Shown: one piece after another, positions 50,357-58,590 of the stretch
Position numbering within the stretch: the stretch's first letter is position 1
Layout of the letters: each line of letters begins with the position of its first letter
NCBI RefSeq assembly: GCF_007164525.1
Contig: NZ_AP019791.1
Location: forward strand, 1,475,501-1,539,500
Origin: Rubrobacter xylanophilus
GTDB lineage: Bacteria; Actinomycetota; Rubrobacteria; Rubrobacterales; Rubrobacteraceae
Reading direction: 5' to 3'
Length of the DNA stretch: 64,000 bases
The notes under the pieces: generated by a model
Told to the model about the DNA's origin: nothing
Database searches by the model: none
Seen by the model: the letters and a program-made list of their open reading frames with translations, nothing else
Program-made: the position numbers and the translations under genes

Positions 50357-51697
50357 TTGAGGAGGCGAGAGAGAGCCCTGCTCGAACAGGCGAAGCTGGT
50401 TCTGGACTTCAACTGGACCGGCGGGTACACCAAGCCCGGCCCCCGGCTCTACCCGCACCAGTGGTCGTGGGACTCGGCCCTGATCTCCATCGGCTACAGC
50501 CACTACGACCAGGACCGGGCGGAGAGCGAGCTGCTGCACCTCTTCGACGCCCAGTGGAGAAACGGGCTCCTGCCCCAGATAGTCTTCAACCCCTCCTTCG
50601 GGGACTACTTCCCGGGCCCCGGCTTCTGGCACGCCCAGGAGAGCCCCGACGCCCCGCGGAACCACAGAACCTCGGGCGTGGTTCAGCCCCCCGTACACGC
50701 CACCGCCGTCCGGCTCGTCTACGAGCGGGCCCGGGACAGGGGCCGGGCCCGGGAGTTTCTGGAGCGGGCCTACCCGCACCTCGTCTTTTGGCACGATTAT
50801 CTGCACCGGGAGCGCGACCCGCGGGACGAGGGGCTGGCCTACATCCGGCACCCCTGGGAGAGCGGGATGGACAACTCCCCCCTGTGGGACGCCATCCTGC
50901 AGCGGCTGCACCTGCGGGAGGACGAGATCCCATCCTACCGGCGGGTGGACGTGCACACCGTCTCGGAGCAGGACAGGCCCACGAGCGCCGCCTACGACCG
51001 GTTCGCCTACCTGGTGAGGCTCTTCGCGACGCACGGCTACGACGAGGCCGCGATCCGCGAGGAATGCCCATTTCTGGTGCAGGACGTGCTCTTCAACAGC
51101 CTCCTGTGCCGGGCGGAGGCGGACCTCGCGGAGCTCGCCCCGGAGATCGGGGAGGACCCTGCGCCGCACCGCGAGCGGGCCCGAAGGACGGCCCGCGCCA
51201 TCGATGAGAAGCTCTGGGACGAGGAACACGGAACCTACCTGGACTACGACCTGGCGGCGGGGAGGCCCATCCACGTCTACTGCGCGTCGAACTTCCTCCC
51301 GCTCTTCGCTGGCGTCCCGGACGAGGAGCGCGCCCGGCGGATGGTGGACTTCCTGGAACACGGGGGCTTCGGCCTCTCGGACCGCAGGATGAGGCCGGTC
51401 CCCAGCTACGACGTGCACGGCTTCGGCTTCTCCCCCACCCGCTACTGGCGGGGGCCGGTCTGGATAAACATAGACTGGTTCCTCCTGCGAGGCCTGGAGC
51501 GCTACGGATACCGGGAGCACTCGGCCCGCCTTAGCACCACGATAAGGGAGCTCTGCGAGAGGAGCGGCTTCTACGAGTACTTCGACCCCTTCACCGGGCA
51601 GGGGCACGGCTCGGTGCTCTTCTCCTGGTCGGCGGCGCTGCTCGTGGACGTTCTCCTGGCGGCCGCAGACGAAGCCCCCTCACCACGGCAGCCGTGA
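50357..51697 (+). CDS. mgh: Mannosylglycerate/glucosylglycerate hydrolase (GH63 MgH-type)
   Basis: 446-residue (alpha/alpha)6 glycoside hydrolase. Typical MgH stretches: PHQWSWDSALISIGYSHYDQ, RHPWESGMDNSPLWD (catalytic Asp near 172 in GMDNSP), EQDRPTSAAYDRFAYLV and GPVWINIDWFLLRGL; the second catalytic acid probably lies in FYEYFDPFTGQGHG. The TTG start at 50357 follows AAGGAGGG; an earlier GTG adds 12 residues. Mannosylglycerate is a compatible solute known in Rubrobacter and Thermus; the enzyme releases mannose (or glucose) and glycerate after osmotic or heat stress ends. The 3' end overlaps the next start (GTGA). Confidence 0.88.
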   Translation: MRRRERALLEQAKLVLDFNWTGGYTKPGPRLYPHQWSWDSALISIGYSHYDQDRAESELLHLFDAQWRNGLLPQIVFNPSFGDYFPGPGFWHAQESPDAPRNHRTSGVVQPPVHATAVRLVYERARDRGRAREFLERAYPHLVFWHDYLHRERDPRDEGLAYIRHPWESGMDNSPLWDAILQRLHLREDEIPSYRRVDVHTVSEQDRPTSAAYDRFAYLVRLFATHGYDEAAIREECPFLVQDVLFNSLLCRAEADLAELAPEIGEDPAPHRERARRTARAIDEKLWDEEHGTYLDYDLAAGRPIHVYCASNFLPLFAGVPDEERARRMVDFLEHGGFGLSDRRMRPVPSYDVHGFGFSPTRYWRGPVWINIDWFLLRGLERYGYREHSARLSTTIRELCERSGFYEYFDPFTGQGHGSVLFSWSAALLVDVLLAAADEAPSPRQP

Positions 51698-52776
51698 GAC
51701 GGTCCCTGCTGCGCAACGCGGTCTTTCTGGCCTCCGTGGGACTGGCGGTCCACCTCCTGCTGCCCCGCATCCCGGGGGTCGAGCGCTCGCTGGAGCTGGT
51801 CTCCCGGGCGTCCGCACCCCTGGTCGCGGCCGCTCTCGCCGCCGAGCTGCTGAGCGAGCTCTCCTACGCCGCCCTCCTCGGAAGGGCGATTGCCGCCGCA
51901 GCCGGGATCCCGCCGCGCCTGCGGAGCAGGCGCGGCTTCGGCAACTGGTACATGCTGCGGCTGACGGTGACGGGATACGGAGCCTCGCACGCCCTGCCCG
52001 GAGGTGGAGCAGCCGGGGCGGCGGTCGCCTACACCGCGCTGCGCAACCGGGGCCTCGGACGCCGCCGGATCGGGCTGGCGCTCGCCACCACCTCGGCGCT
52101 CACCTACGGGGCGCTGGGGGTGATCCTGGCGGGGAGCCTGCTCTACCTGCTCGTCCGGGGCAACCTCGACCCGACGGCCCGAACGGCGGCCTCGTTGGGG
52201 TTCTCCCTGACGCTGGCCGGCTTCGTGGGAACTTACGCCGTGTACCGCAACCCGCTGCCGGTGAGGCTTGCGCTAGAGGGGACAGCGAGGGCGCTTTTGC
52301 AACTGGTGGGCAAAAACCTTCCCGGAAGAGAAGCCGCCCTGGAACGGGGCCTGCTGCGCCTCAAGGCCGAGCTCGGCGCCCTGCGAAGAGAGCTGATGTC
52401 CGCGCGTCCGGGCGAGGCCCTCCGCATGGGCGCCCTCGCGCTCGGGTTCTGGGCCTTCGACGCGCTCTGCCTGCTGATCATGTTCCGGGCCCTCGGCGTC
52501 GACGCGGGGACCGCGGAGCTGCTGGCCGCCTACGGCATCGCGACCGCAGCCGGCACGCTCCCCCTGACGCCGGGCGGCATCGGGGTCTTCGAGACGACGA
52601 TCCTGGCCGTACTGGTGCTCTTCGGGATCGGGGCCGAGGCCGCCGTCCCGGTGCTCGGCTACCGGCTCTTCAACTTCTGGCTGCCCATACCGCTGGCGGC
52701 GCTCCTCTACCCCACGCTGCACAGCAGGCCGGGCCCGCGGCCCCCGCTCTCGCGCTTCAGGCGCCGCTATTCGTAG
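51694..52776 (+). CDS. Flippase-like membrane protein, lysylphosphatidylglycerol synthase TM/UPF0104 family
   Basis: 360-residue integral membrane protein with about nine hydrophobic segments, typical of the UPF0104/YbhN/AglD/MprF-TM family. Conserved family marks are SELSYAALLGRAI, TGYGASHALPGGGAAGAAV near 95-115, and LPLTPGGIGVFETTILAVL near 285. These proteins flip or transfer lipids; the MprF catalytic domain is absent. The GTG at 51694 overlaps the glycoside hydrolase stop, so co-expression is likely. Its 3' end overlaps the convergent lactonase by 10 nt. Confidence 0.85.
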   Translation: MRRSLLRNAVFLASVGLAVHLLLPRIPGVERSLELVSRASAPLVAAALAAELLSELSYAALLGRAIAAAAGIPPRLRSRRGFGNWYMLRLTVTGYGASHALPGGGAAGAAVAYTALRNRGLGRRRIGLALATTSALTYGALGVILAGSLLYLLVRGNLDPTARTAASLGFSLTLAGFVGTYAVYRNPLPVRLALEGTARALLQLVGKNLPGREAALERGLLRLKAELGALRRELMSARPGEALRMGALALGFWAFDALCLLIMFRALGVDAGTAELLAAYGIATAAGTLPLTPGGIGVFETTILAVLVLFGIGAEAAVPVLGYRLFNFWLPIPLAALLYPTLHSRPGPRPPLSRFRRRYS

Positions 52777-53582
52777 TACTCGGGGGCCTTCTTGAGGGCC
52801 CTGAACTTCTCCATGTCGTGTCCGTAGCCCAGAGTGGCGTCGTGCTTTCTGGCGAGCTGCTTTATCTGGTACATCGAGTTGAAGTAAGCCACCGTGTCGT
52901 AGACGATCCCCGAGAGCACCCACTCCTTCAGGTTTCTCTCCAGGTAGATGGCGTCGGAGGTGAAGATAAAGGTCCCGGAGTGTTCGGTGTGGGCGACCAT
53001 CCCGATAAGGCCCGGCGTGTGCCCCGGCCAGTGGTAGAGGTGCAGGTCCGGAGCCAGCTCCAGGTGCGGGCCGATCATCAGGTCGTAGTTGAGGTTGGGC
53101 ATGTCGAAGTCGCCCTTGACGTAGGCCCCGGAGTAGTCCACCGGCCCCTTGTGGGTGACCTTGAGCGCGTGGGCGAACTCGGCGTCGTGGACGATGATCC
53201 CGCGCCTGCCGGCCTTGGTCCCGCGGAAGAAGTCCAGACACCCGCAGTGGTCGAGGTGCAGATGTGAGATGACGACGATGTCTATGTCGCTCATCTTGAG
53301 GTTGAGCTGCTCGAGCTGCATCGGCAGGTACTGCCGTTCCTCGGCCCGGTAAGGGAAGATGGGCTGCAACGCCTCGGGCCAGCGGCTCTCCCATTCGGGA
53401 TGGCAGGTGCCGTCGAAGAGCACCCAGCCGAGGTCGGGGTGCTCGACGAGCACGGTGTAGGTGGGGATGGTGACCCAGTCGGCCTGCGGGTGCTTGTTGT
53501 CCACGGTGGCGGGCTTGGGGTTGAGGACCAGCCAGGCCATGTCCAGCTCGAGGGTGCCGTTGTCCAGAACGAAGAGCTTCAT
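52767..53582 (-). CDS. N-acyl homoserine lactonase-type metallo-beta-lactamase
   Basis: 271-residue MBL-fold lactonase of the AiiA family. Zn-binding HLHLDH motif is SHLHLDHCG (His107, His109, Asp111, His112), third ligands in HWPGHTPG and FTSDAIYL, and the last His in GYGHDME. Tyr and Gly patterns PTYTVLVEHPDLG and CHPEWESRWPEAL are typical. It may hydrolyse AHLs or other lactones; as this lineage is not known for AHL signalling, a housekeeping lactone is as likely. ATG at 53582. Divergent from the aldehyde dehydrogenase. Confidence 0.9.
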   Translation of the reverse strand: MKLFVLDNGTLELDMAWLVLNPKPATVDNKHPQADWVTIPTYTVLVEHPDLGWVLFDGTCHPEWESRWPEALQPIFPYRAEERQYLPMQLEQLNLKMSDIDIVVISHLHLDHCGCLDFFRGTKAGRRGIIVHDAEFAHALKVTHKGPVDYSGAYVKGDFDMPNLNYDLMIGPHLELAPDLHLYHWPGHTPGLIGMVAHTEHSGTFIFTSDAIYLERNLKEWVLSGIVYDTVAYFNSMYQIKQLARKHDATLGYGHDMEKFRALKKAPEYYE

Positions 53583-53628
53583 CGTGCCCCTTCCTCTCCT
53601 CCGTTTCCCGGGGAAATCTCCGAAACTG

Positions 53629-53760
53629 TATACTAAGCCAGGTGCGGCCACGGGAGCAAGGAGGGGGGTTCCCGACCGGCACGCACGCCGACCGCCGTCC
53701 GGGGGATGTGGATCGCGGAGACTCCCGGAAGGCTGGGGCACCCCTTCGGGCGCTCCAGCC
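53629..53760 (+). promoter_or_regulatory. Promoter and structured leader of the aldehyde dehydrogenase gene
   Basis: TATACT (53629-53634) is a likely -10. It leaves a leader of about 143 nt, which contains a strong hairpin with GGCTGG and CCAGCC arms (53731-53760) just before the AAGGAGGAGG site at 53768. I recognise no known riboswitch; the hairpin could affect ribosome access. Confidence 0.4.
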
Positions 53761-53783
53761 GAGGGGAAGGAGGAGGAACGAGC

Positions 53784-55250
53784 ATGGGCGAGACGCGAAC
53801 TCGAGAGGAGCTGAGGAGTCATCCGGCGATCATCGGGGGCGAGCGGGTAAGCCCAAAGAGGGGCTTTTTCGAGGATATCGACCCCTCCACCGGAGAGCCA
53901 TGCGCCCTGGTGGCCCGCTGCGCCCGGGAGGAGGTGGACCGGGCCATCGAGGCGGCGCGGGAGGCTCACGAAGAGACCTGGCGCCGCACCACCCCGGCCG
54001 AGCGGGCGCGGGTGCTGCACCGGATCTCCCGGCTGCTGAACGAGAAGCGCGAGGAGATAGCCCGCCTGGAGAGCCTCGACACCGGCAAGCCCCTCAGCCA
54101 GGCCCGCGCCGACGCGGCGGTCGCGGCCCGCTACTTCGAGTTCTACGCCAACACCATCGAGTCCTTCTACGGCGAGACCATCCCCGCGCTCTCCGACACC
54201 CTCGTCTACACCCTGCGCGAGCCCCACGGGGTGACGGCGCACATCATCCCCTGGAACTATCCCATCCAGATCAGCTGCCGCACGGTGGCCCCGGCTCTGG
54301 CCACCGGCAACTGTTGCGTGCTCAAGCCGGCGGAGGAGGCGCCGCTGACGGCACTGCGGCTGGGGGAGCTGGCGCTGGAGGCCGGGCTGCCGCCGGGAGC
54401 GCTGAACGTGGTGCCCGGCTACGGCGAGGAGGCGGGGGCGGCGCTCGCAGCGCATGATGGCATAGACCACCTGGCCTTCACCGGCTCGGTGGAGGTGGGC
54501 CGTCTGGTCGGCAGGTCCGCCGCCGGGAACGTCGTCCCGGTGACGCTGGAGTTGGGGGGCAAGTCCCCGAACATCGTGCTCGCCGACGCCGACCTGGAGC
54601 GCGCGGTGCCGGTGATCGTCAACTCCATAATCCAGAACGCGGGGCAGACCTGCTCTGCGGGCTCGCGGCTGCTGGTGGAGAGCCGGATGCACGAGGAGGT
54701 CGTCGAGCGGGTGGCCTCGCGCTTCCGTGAGATCCGGATGGGTCCCGGTCCCGAGGATCCGGACCTCGGCCCCATCATCTCCGAGGCCCAGCGCGAGCGG
54801 GTGAAGGGCTACGTCGAGGCCGGACAGCGAGAGGCGGAGCTCGTGACCGGCGGCGACATCCCCGACGACCCCGCCCTTCCCGGTGGCTTCTACTTCGAGC
54901 CCACCCTCTTCGACGGCGTCTCGCCCGAAGCCACCATCTTCCGGGAGGAGATCTTCGGCCCGGTGCTCGTCACCTCGACCTTTGAGGACATAGAGGAGGC
55001 CGCCGCGCTGGCCAACGCCACCGACTACGGTCTGATCGCCGCGGTCTGGACCCGTGATGTGGGCAAGGCCCACTGGCTCGCCCGGGAGCTGCGCGTCGGG
55101 CAGGTGTACGTGAACACCTACGGCGCCGGCGGCGGCGTGGAGCTGCCCTTCGGCGGCTTCAAGAGATCGGGCCACGGCCGGGAGAAGGGCTACGAGGCCC
55201 TCTACGAGTACACCCGGACGAAGACCGTGGCGCTGAACTACGCTCGGTGA
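53784..55250 (+). CDS. NAD(P)-dependent aldehyde dehydrogenase
   Basis: 488-residue ALDH superfamily enzyme. NAD fold: PWNYPIQISCRTVAPALATG and FTGSVEVGRLVG; catalytic Cys in IQNAGQTCSAGSRLL and Glu in LELGGKSPNIVLAD. EEIFGPVLVTSTFED is the standard tail. It resembles betaine-aldehyde/gamma-aminobutyraldehyde and succinate-semialdehyde dehydrogenases, which cannot be split by sequence reading. Convergent with hydroxyacid-oxoacid transhydrogenase, 36 nt apart; that enzyme makes succinate semialdehyde from 4-hydroxybutyrate, so an SSA role is an attractive inference. ATG at 53784. Confidence 0.9.
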   Translation: MGETRTREELRSHPAIIGGERVSPKRGFFEDIDPSTGEPCALVARCAREEVDRAIEAAREAHEETWRRTTPAERARVLHRISRLLNEKREEIARLESLDTGKPLSQARADAAVAARYFEFYANTIESFYGETIPALSDTLVYTLREPHGVTAHIIPWNYPIQISCRTVAPALATGNCCVLKPAEEAPLTALRLGELALEAGLPPGALNVVPGYGEEAGAALAAHDGIDHLAFTGSVEVGRLVGRSAAGNVVPVTLELGGKSPNIVLADADLERAVPVIVNSIIQNAGQTCSAGSRLLVESRMHEEVVERVASRFREIRMGPGPEDPDLGPIISEAQRERVKGYVEAGQREAELVTGGDIPDDPALPGGFYFEPTLFDGVSPEATIFREEIFGPVLVTSTFEDIEEAAALANATDYGLIAAVWTRDVGKAHWLARELRVGQVYVNTYGAGGGVELPFGGFKRSGHGREKGYEALYEYTRTKTVALNYAR

Positions 55251-55286
55251 GAGGGATGGGGGCGTGACCCCCATCCCCTTCTCCGG

Positions 55287-56573
55287 CTACCAGTTCTCCA
55301 TGGACTCGCGGAGGATGTTCGCCAGGTCCTCCTCGGTGACCTCCTTCGGGGTGAGGACGAGCAGCCGCTGCTGCTTCATCGCCCCCTCCACGAGGGCCGG
55401 GATGTCCTCCTCGGTGTAGCCGAACTCCGCCACGCCTCGGGGGGCGCCCACGTCCTTCATGAGCTGGATGAGCACCTCGGGCAGGGTGTTCTCGTCCGGG
55501 TTCTCTATAGGACCGCCCGAGAGCAGCTCGGCGACCCGGTGGTGGCGCTCCGGGGAGGCGTCGTAGGTGAAACGGAAGGCCGCCGGGGCCGTCACGATCA
55601 CCGACCAGCCGTGCGGGACGAAGGGGTGGTCCTGCGGGTAGCCGGGCGGCCGGTACTCGTGCCTGAGGCCGGCTATGGGGTAGGCGCAGGCGTGCGGGAT
55701 GTGAACCCCGGCCGACCCGAAGCCCACCCCGGCGAGCGAGGCCCCGAGCATCATGTGGCCGCGGGCCTCCACGTCCTTCCCGTCGGCGACCGCGCGCCGC
55801 AGGTAACGCCCCCCGTACTCCAGCGCCTTGGAGGACCACATGTCCGCGATCGGGTTCGACCCCTGGTACGGCGGCCGGTCGTCGGGGCTCTTGGGCTTCG
55901 GGCGGGTGTTGTAGGGGCGGGCCAGAAAGGACTCCGCAGCGTGACAGACCACGTCGAGCCCGCTGGAGGAGGTCACCGCCCGGGGCATGCTCACCGTGAG
56001 CAGCGGGTCCACCACCCCCCGGTTCGGCCGCAGGTACTGGTGAGAGATGCCGGTCTTCACCTTCTGCTCCGGGATGTCCAGCACGGCCACCGTGGTCGCC
56101 TCCGCCCCGGTCCCGGCGGTGGTGGGGACCGCGAGCAGCGGCTTGAGCGGGCTCGGCGGCTTCCTGCCCCCGCCGACCGGCGGGTTGACGTAGTCCATGA
56201 TCGGGGCCGGGTGGGTGGCGACGAGGTTGGCCACCTTGGCGGTGTCGATGCTGGAGCCGCCCCCCACCGCCACGAAGCCGTCGAAGCCCCCCTCCACGGC
56301 GAAATCCGCCGCCGCCTGGAAGGAGTCCGCGGTGGGCTCCACCCGGACCTCATCCCACAGCTCGACCTCGATACCCTCGGCCTCGATAAGCTCCTTTATC
56401 CGCGGGGTGATCCCGGCCTCCACCACCCCGGGGTCGGAGACGAGCATCACCCGGCTCACCCGCAGCCGCTTGACCTCCCAGCCGACCTCCTCGGAGGCCC
56501 CGGGTCCGAACTTGAGCGGGGTGGCCTCCATGGTGTATACGGTCTCGCGTCCCGAACCGCCGGTATCCTGCAC
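55287..56573 (-). CDS. Fe-containing alcohol dehydrogenase, hydroxyacid-oxoacid transhydrogenase (ADHFE1) type
   Basis: 428-residue group III alcohol dehydrogenase. NAD-binding VGGGSSIDTAKVANLVATHP, metal region SSSGLDVVCHAAESFLAR, HIPHACAYPIAGL and PHGWSVIVTAPAAF. The Tyr/Thr-rich start RETVYTMEATPLKFGPGAS is characteristic of ADHFE1-like HOT, which transfers hydride from 4-hydroxybutyrate to 2-oxoglutarate, giving succinate semialdehyde and D-2-hydroxyglutarate. GTG at 56573 chosen with AAAGGAGGTC upstream. It sits next to a PHA locus and convergent with an aldehyde dehydrogenase, so PHA 4-hydroxybutyrate units could be the substrate source. Confidence 0.87.
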   Translation of the reverse strand: MQDTGGSGRETVYTMEATPLKFGPGASEEVGWEVKRLRVSRVMLVSDPGVVEAGITPRIKELIEAEGIEVELWDEVRVEPTADSFQAAADFAVEGGFDGFVAVGGGSSIDTAKVANLVATHPAPIMDYVNPPVGGGRKPPSPLKPLLAVPTTAGTGAEATTVAVLDIPEQKVKTGISHQYLRPNRGVVDPLLTVSMPRAVTSSSGLDVVCHAAESFLARPYNTRPKPKSPDDRPPYQGSNPIADMWSSKALEYGGRYLRRAVADGKDVEARGHMMLGASLAGVGFGSAGVHIPHACAYPIAGLRHEYRPPGYPQDHPFVPHGWSVIVTAPAAFRFTYDASPERHHRVAELLSGGPIENPDENTLPEVLIQLMKDVGAPRGVAEFGYTEEDIPALVEGAMKQQRLLVLTPKEVTEEDLANILRESMENW

Positions 56574-56681
56574 GGCCAGAGACCTCCTTTCCCTGTGGAG
56601 AACGCGAAGCGTCCCGGACTCTCTCTTTCCGCCTGCAATTCTATACCCGGACGCCAAACGCTTCCTCCATCGGGTCTCCGC

Positions 56682-56723
56682 TTGACAGGGCCGGGAAGGG
56701 TGGAAGAATACCCCTTAAGGGGT
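56682..56723 (+). promoter_or_regulatory. Promoter and operator of the PHA-locus acyl-CoA synthetase gene
   Basis: TTGACA (56682-56687), 17-nt spacer, AGAATA (56705-56710). The perfect inverted repeat ACCCCTTAAGGGGT (56710-56723) directly follows the -10 and covers the expected start site, a classic operator position for a repressor. Confidence 0.6.
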
Positions 56724-56756
56724 GATCGGGAGGAGAAAGAAAGAGGGGTGCCGAAG

Positions 56757-58445
56757 ATGTCCGTCTACGCTGACAGGCCCTGGCTGAAGCTCTACCCGGA
56801 CCACGTGCCGCACGAGCTCGCGCTCCCCCAGGAGAGCATGGTGGACCTCTTCGAGGCCTCGGCTCGCCGGGCGCCGGAGCGGGATGCGATCCGGTACTTC
56901 GACGAGGCGATCTCTTTCGCGAGGCTGGACGACCTCTCCTCCCGCTTCGCCGCGGCCCTCGCCGAGCGCGACGTGCGCAAGGGCGACCGGATCGCCGTCT
57001 TCACCCAAAACGACCCGCAGTTCCTCGTAGCCCAGTACGGGGCCTGGAAGCGCGGCGCGATCGTGGTCCCCCTCAACCCGATGTTCAAGCACCGCGAGCT
57101 GGACTACCACCTGAACGACTCGGGGGCCCGGGTGCTGGTGTGCCTGGAGAGCCTCTACCACGAGGTCGCCCGCGAGGTGCTGCCGGGAACCGGGGTGGAG
57201 CACGTCTTCACCACGAGCGAGCTGGACTTCCTCCCGGAGGGCGCCGACCACCCGCCTCTCGCCGGCGCGCGGAAGCTGGCCACGGAAGGGACCGGGGACC
57301 TGCTGGGAGTGCTGGAGGCCACCGCCCCGGACGACGGGGCGCGCGAGCCGGTCTCCCCGGAAGACATAGCCTACCTGGTCTACACCTCGGGGACCACCGG
57401 TCCCCCGAAGGGGGCGGTGGAGACCCACTCCAACGTCGCCTACAACGCCGAGGTGTACCGCACCTGGATGCGGATGGGTGAGGAGGACTCGGTGTTCGGG
57501 GTGGCCCCCCTCTTTCACATCACCGGGCTCGTCGGACACATCGCGCTCGCCGGGCTCGCGGGCATCCCGCTCGTCCTCTTCCACCGCTTCGACCCGGGCG
57601 AGGCGCTGCGCCTGATAGAGAAGTGGCGGCCCACGATGACGGTCGGCTCCATAACGGTGTTCATCGCGCTGATGAACGCCCCGGGCGCCGCCGGGCGCGA
57701 CCTCTCCTCCCTTAAGAAGTGCTACAGCGGCGGGGCCCCCATCGCTCCCTCCATCACCGAGCAGTTCGAGGAGAAGTTCGGGGTCTACATCCACAACATC
57801 TACGGCCTCACCGAGAGCAACTCGCCCACCCACGCCGTCCCCTACGGCTCCCGCGCCCCGGTGGACGAGAAGAGCGGCGCGCTCTCCGTCGGCGTGCCCG
57901 TCCCCGGCTGCGCGGCGCAGCTGGTGAGCCTGGAGGATCCCTCGCAGGAGGTGCCGCCCGGAGAGCAGGGCGAGTTCGCGGCGAAGGGGCCCATGATCTT
58001 CAGGGAGTACTGGAACAAACCCGAGGAGACCGAGAGGGCCTTCCACGACGGCTACTTCCTCACCGGGGACGTGGCCGTCATGGACGAGGAGGGCTGGTTC
58101 TACATCGTCGACCGCAAGAAGGACATGATCAACGCCGGCGGCTACAAGGTCTGGCCCCGGGAGGTGGAGGACGTCCTCTACACCCACCCGGCGGTGAAGG
58201 AAGCCGCCGTGGTGGGTGCCCCGGACCCCTACCGGGGCGAGACGGTCGTCGCCTTCGTCGCCCTCAAGGAGGACCAGCGGGTCTCGGAGGAGGAGCTCAT
58301 CTCCTACTGTAAGGAGCGAATGGCCGCCTACAAATACCCGCGCCGCATAGAGTTCCTGGAAGAGGTCCCCAAAACCGCCACCGGAAAGTTCCTCCGCCGG
58401 GAGCTGCGCTCGCGGGCGCAGAGCAACCCCCAGAGAACGACCTGA
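56757..58445 (+). CDS. Long-chain acyl-CoA synthetase
   Basis: 562-residue AMP-forming acyl-CoA ligase. Motifs: YTSGTTGPPKGAVETHSN, YGLTESNSP, GYFLTGDVAVMDEEGWFYIV, DRKKDMINAGGYKVWPREVE and KTATGKFLRRELR with the catalytic Lys. The N-terminus SVYADRPWLKLYPDHVPHE is family-typical. The ATG is at 56757. It begins the PHA locus, 145 nt before PhaE, and could supply hydroxyacyl-CoA to the PHA synthases or activate fatty acids released from storage. Distinct from the CoA ligase at 35318-36943, to which it is only distantly similar. Confidence 0.9.
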   Translation: MSVYADRPWLKLYPDHVPHELALPQESMVDLFEASARRAPERDAIRYFDEAISFARLDDLSSRFAAALAERDVRKGDRIAVFTQNDPQFLVAQYGAWKRGAIVVPLNPMFKHRELDYHLNDSGARVLVCLESLYHEVAREVLPGTGVEHVFTTSELDFLPEGADHPPLAGARKLATEGTGDLLGVLEATAPDDGAREPVSPEDIAYLVYTSGTTGPPKGAVETHSNVAYNAEVYRTWMRMGEEDSVFGVAPLFHITGLVGHIALAGLAGIPLVLFHRFDPGEALRLIEKWRPTMTVGSITVFIALMNAPGAAGRDLSSLKKCYSGGAPIAPSITEQFEEKFGVYIHNIYGLTESNSPTHAVPYGSRAPVDEKSGALSVGVPVPGCAAQLVSLEDPSQEVPPGEQGEFAAKGPMIFREYWNKPEETERAFHDGYFLTGDVAVMDEEGWFYIVDRKKDMINAGGYKVWPREVEDVLYTHPAVKEAAVVGAPDPYRGETVVAFVALKEDQRVSEEELISYCKERMAAYKYPRRIEFLEEVPKTATGKFLRRELRSRAQSNPQRTT

Positions 58446-58505
58446 TCTCCCCGCCCGGCCATAAGATCAGGTGTGTCTGCCTCACATATATGCATCCTGC
58501 TTCGG

Positions 58506-58511
58506 TATAAT
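58506..58511 (+). promoter_or_regulatory. -10 element upstream of phaE
   Basis: TATAAT in TTCGGTATAATCGTC lies 80 nt before the TTG start of phaE. No clear -35 is seen. The palindrome CATATATG lies just upstream at about 58484-58491. Confidence 0.45.
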
Positions 58512-58590
58512 CGTCCTCAGGCGGGTCGTCTCACGAGCGGTTTTCGGGGGCGGCTTTGACGCTCGTGACAGAAACAGGAGGTACGAAGGT

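Noticed and set aside
53640-53783. Known riboswitch in the leader of the aldehyde dehydrogenase gene
   Set aside because: No TPP, SAM, glycine, cobalamin or ykkC core motifs are present; only a simple hairpin.
55539-58445. 968-codon frame on the plus strand covering the Fe-ADH and the CoA ligase
   Set aside because: The first 400 codons are antisense to the Fe-ADH and lack domain patterns. The true start of the ligase is the ATG at 56757 behind an operator and promoter.
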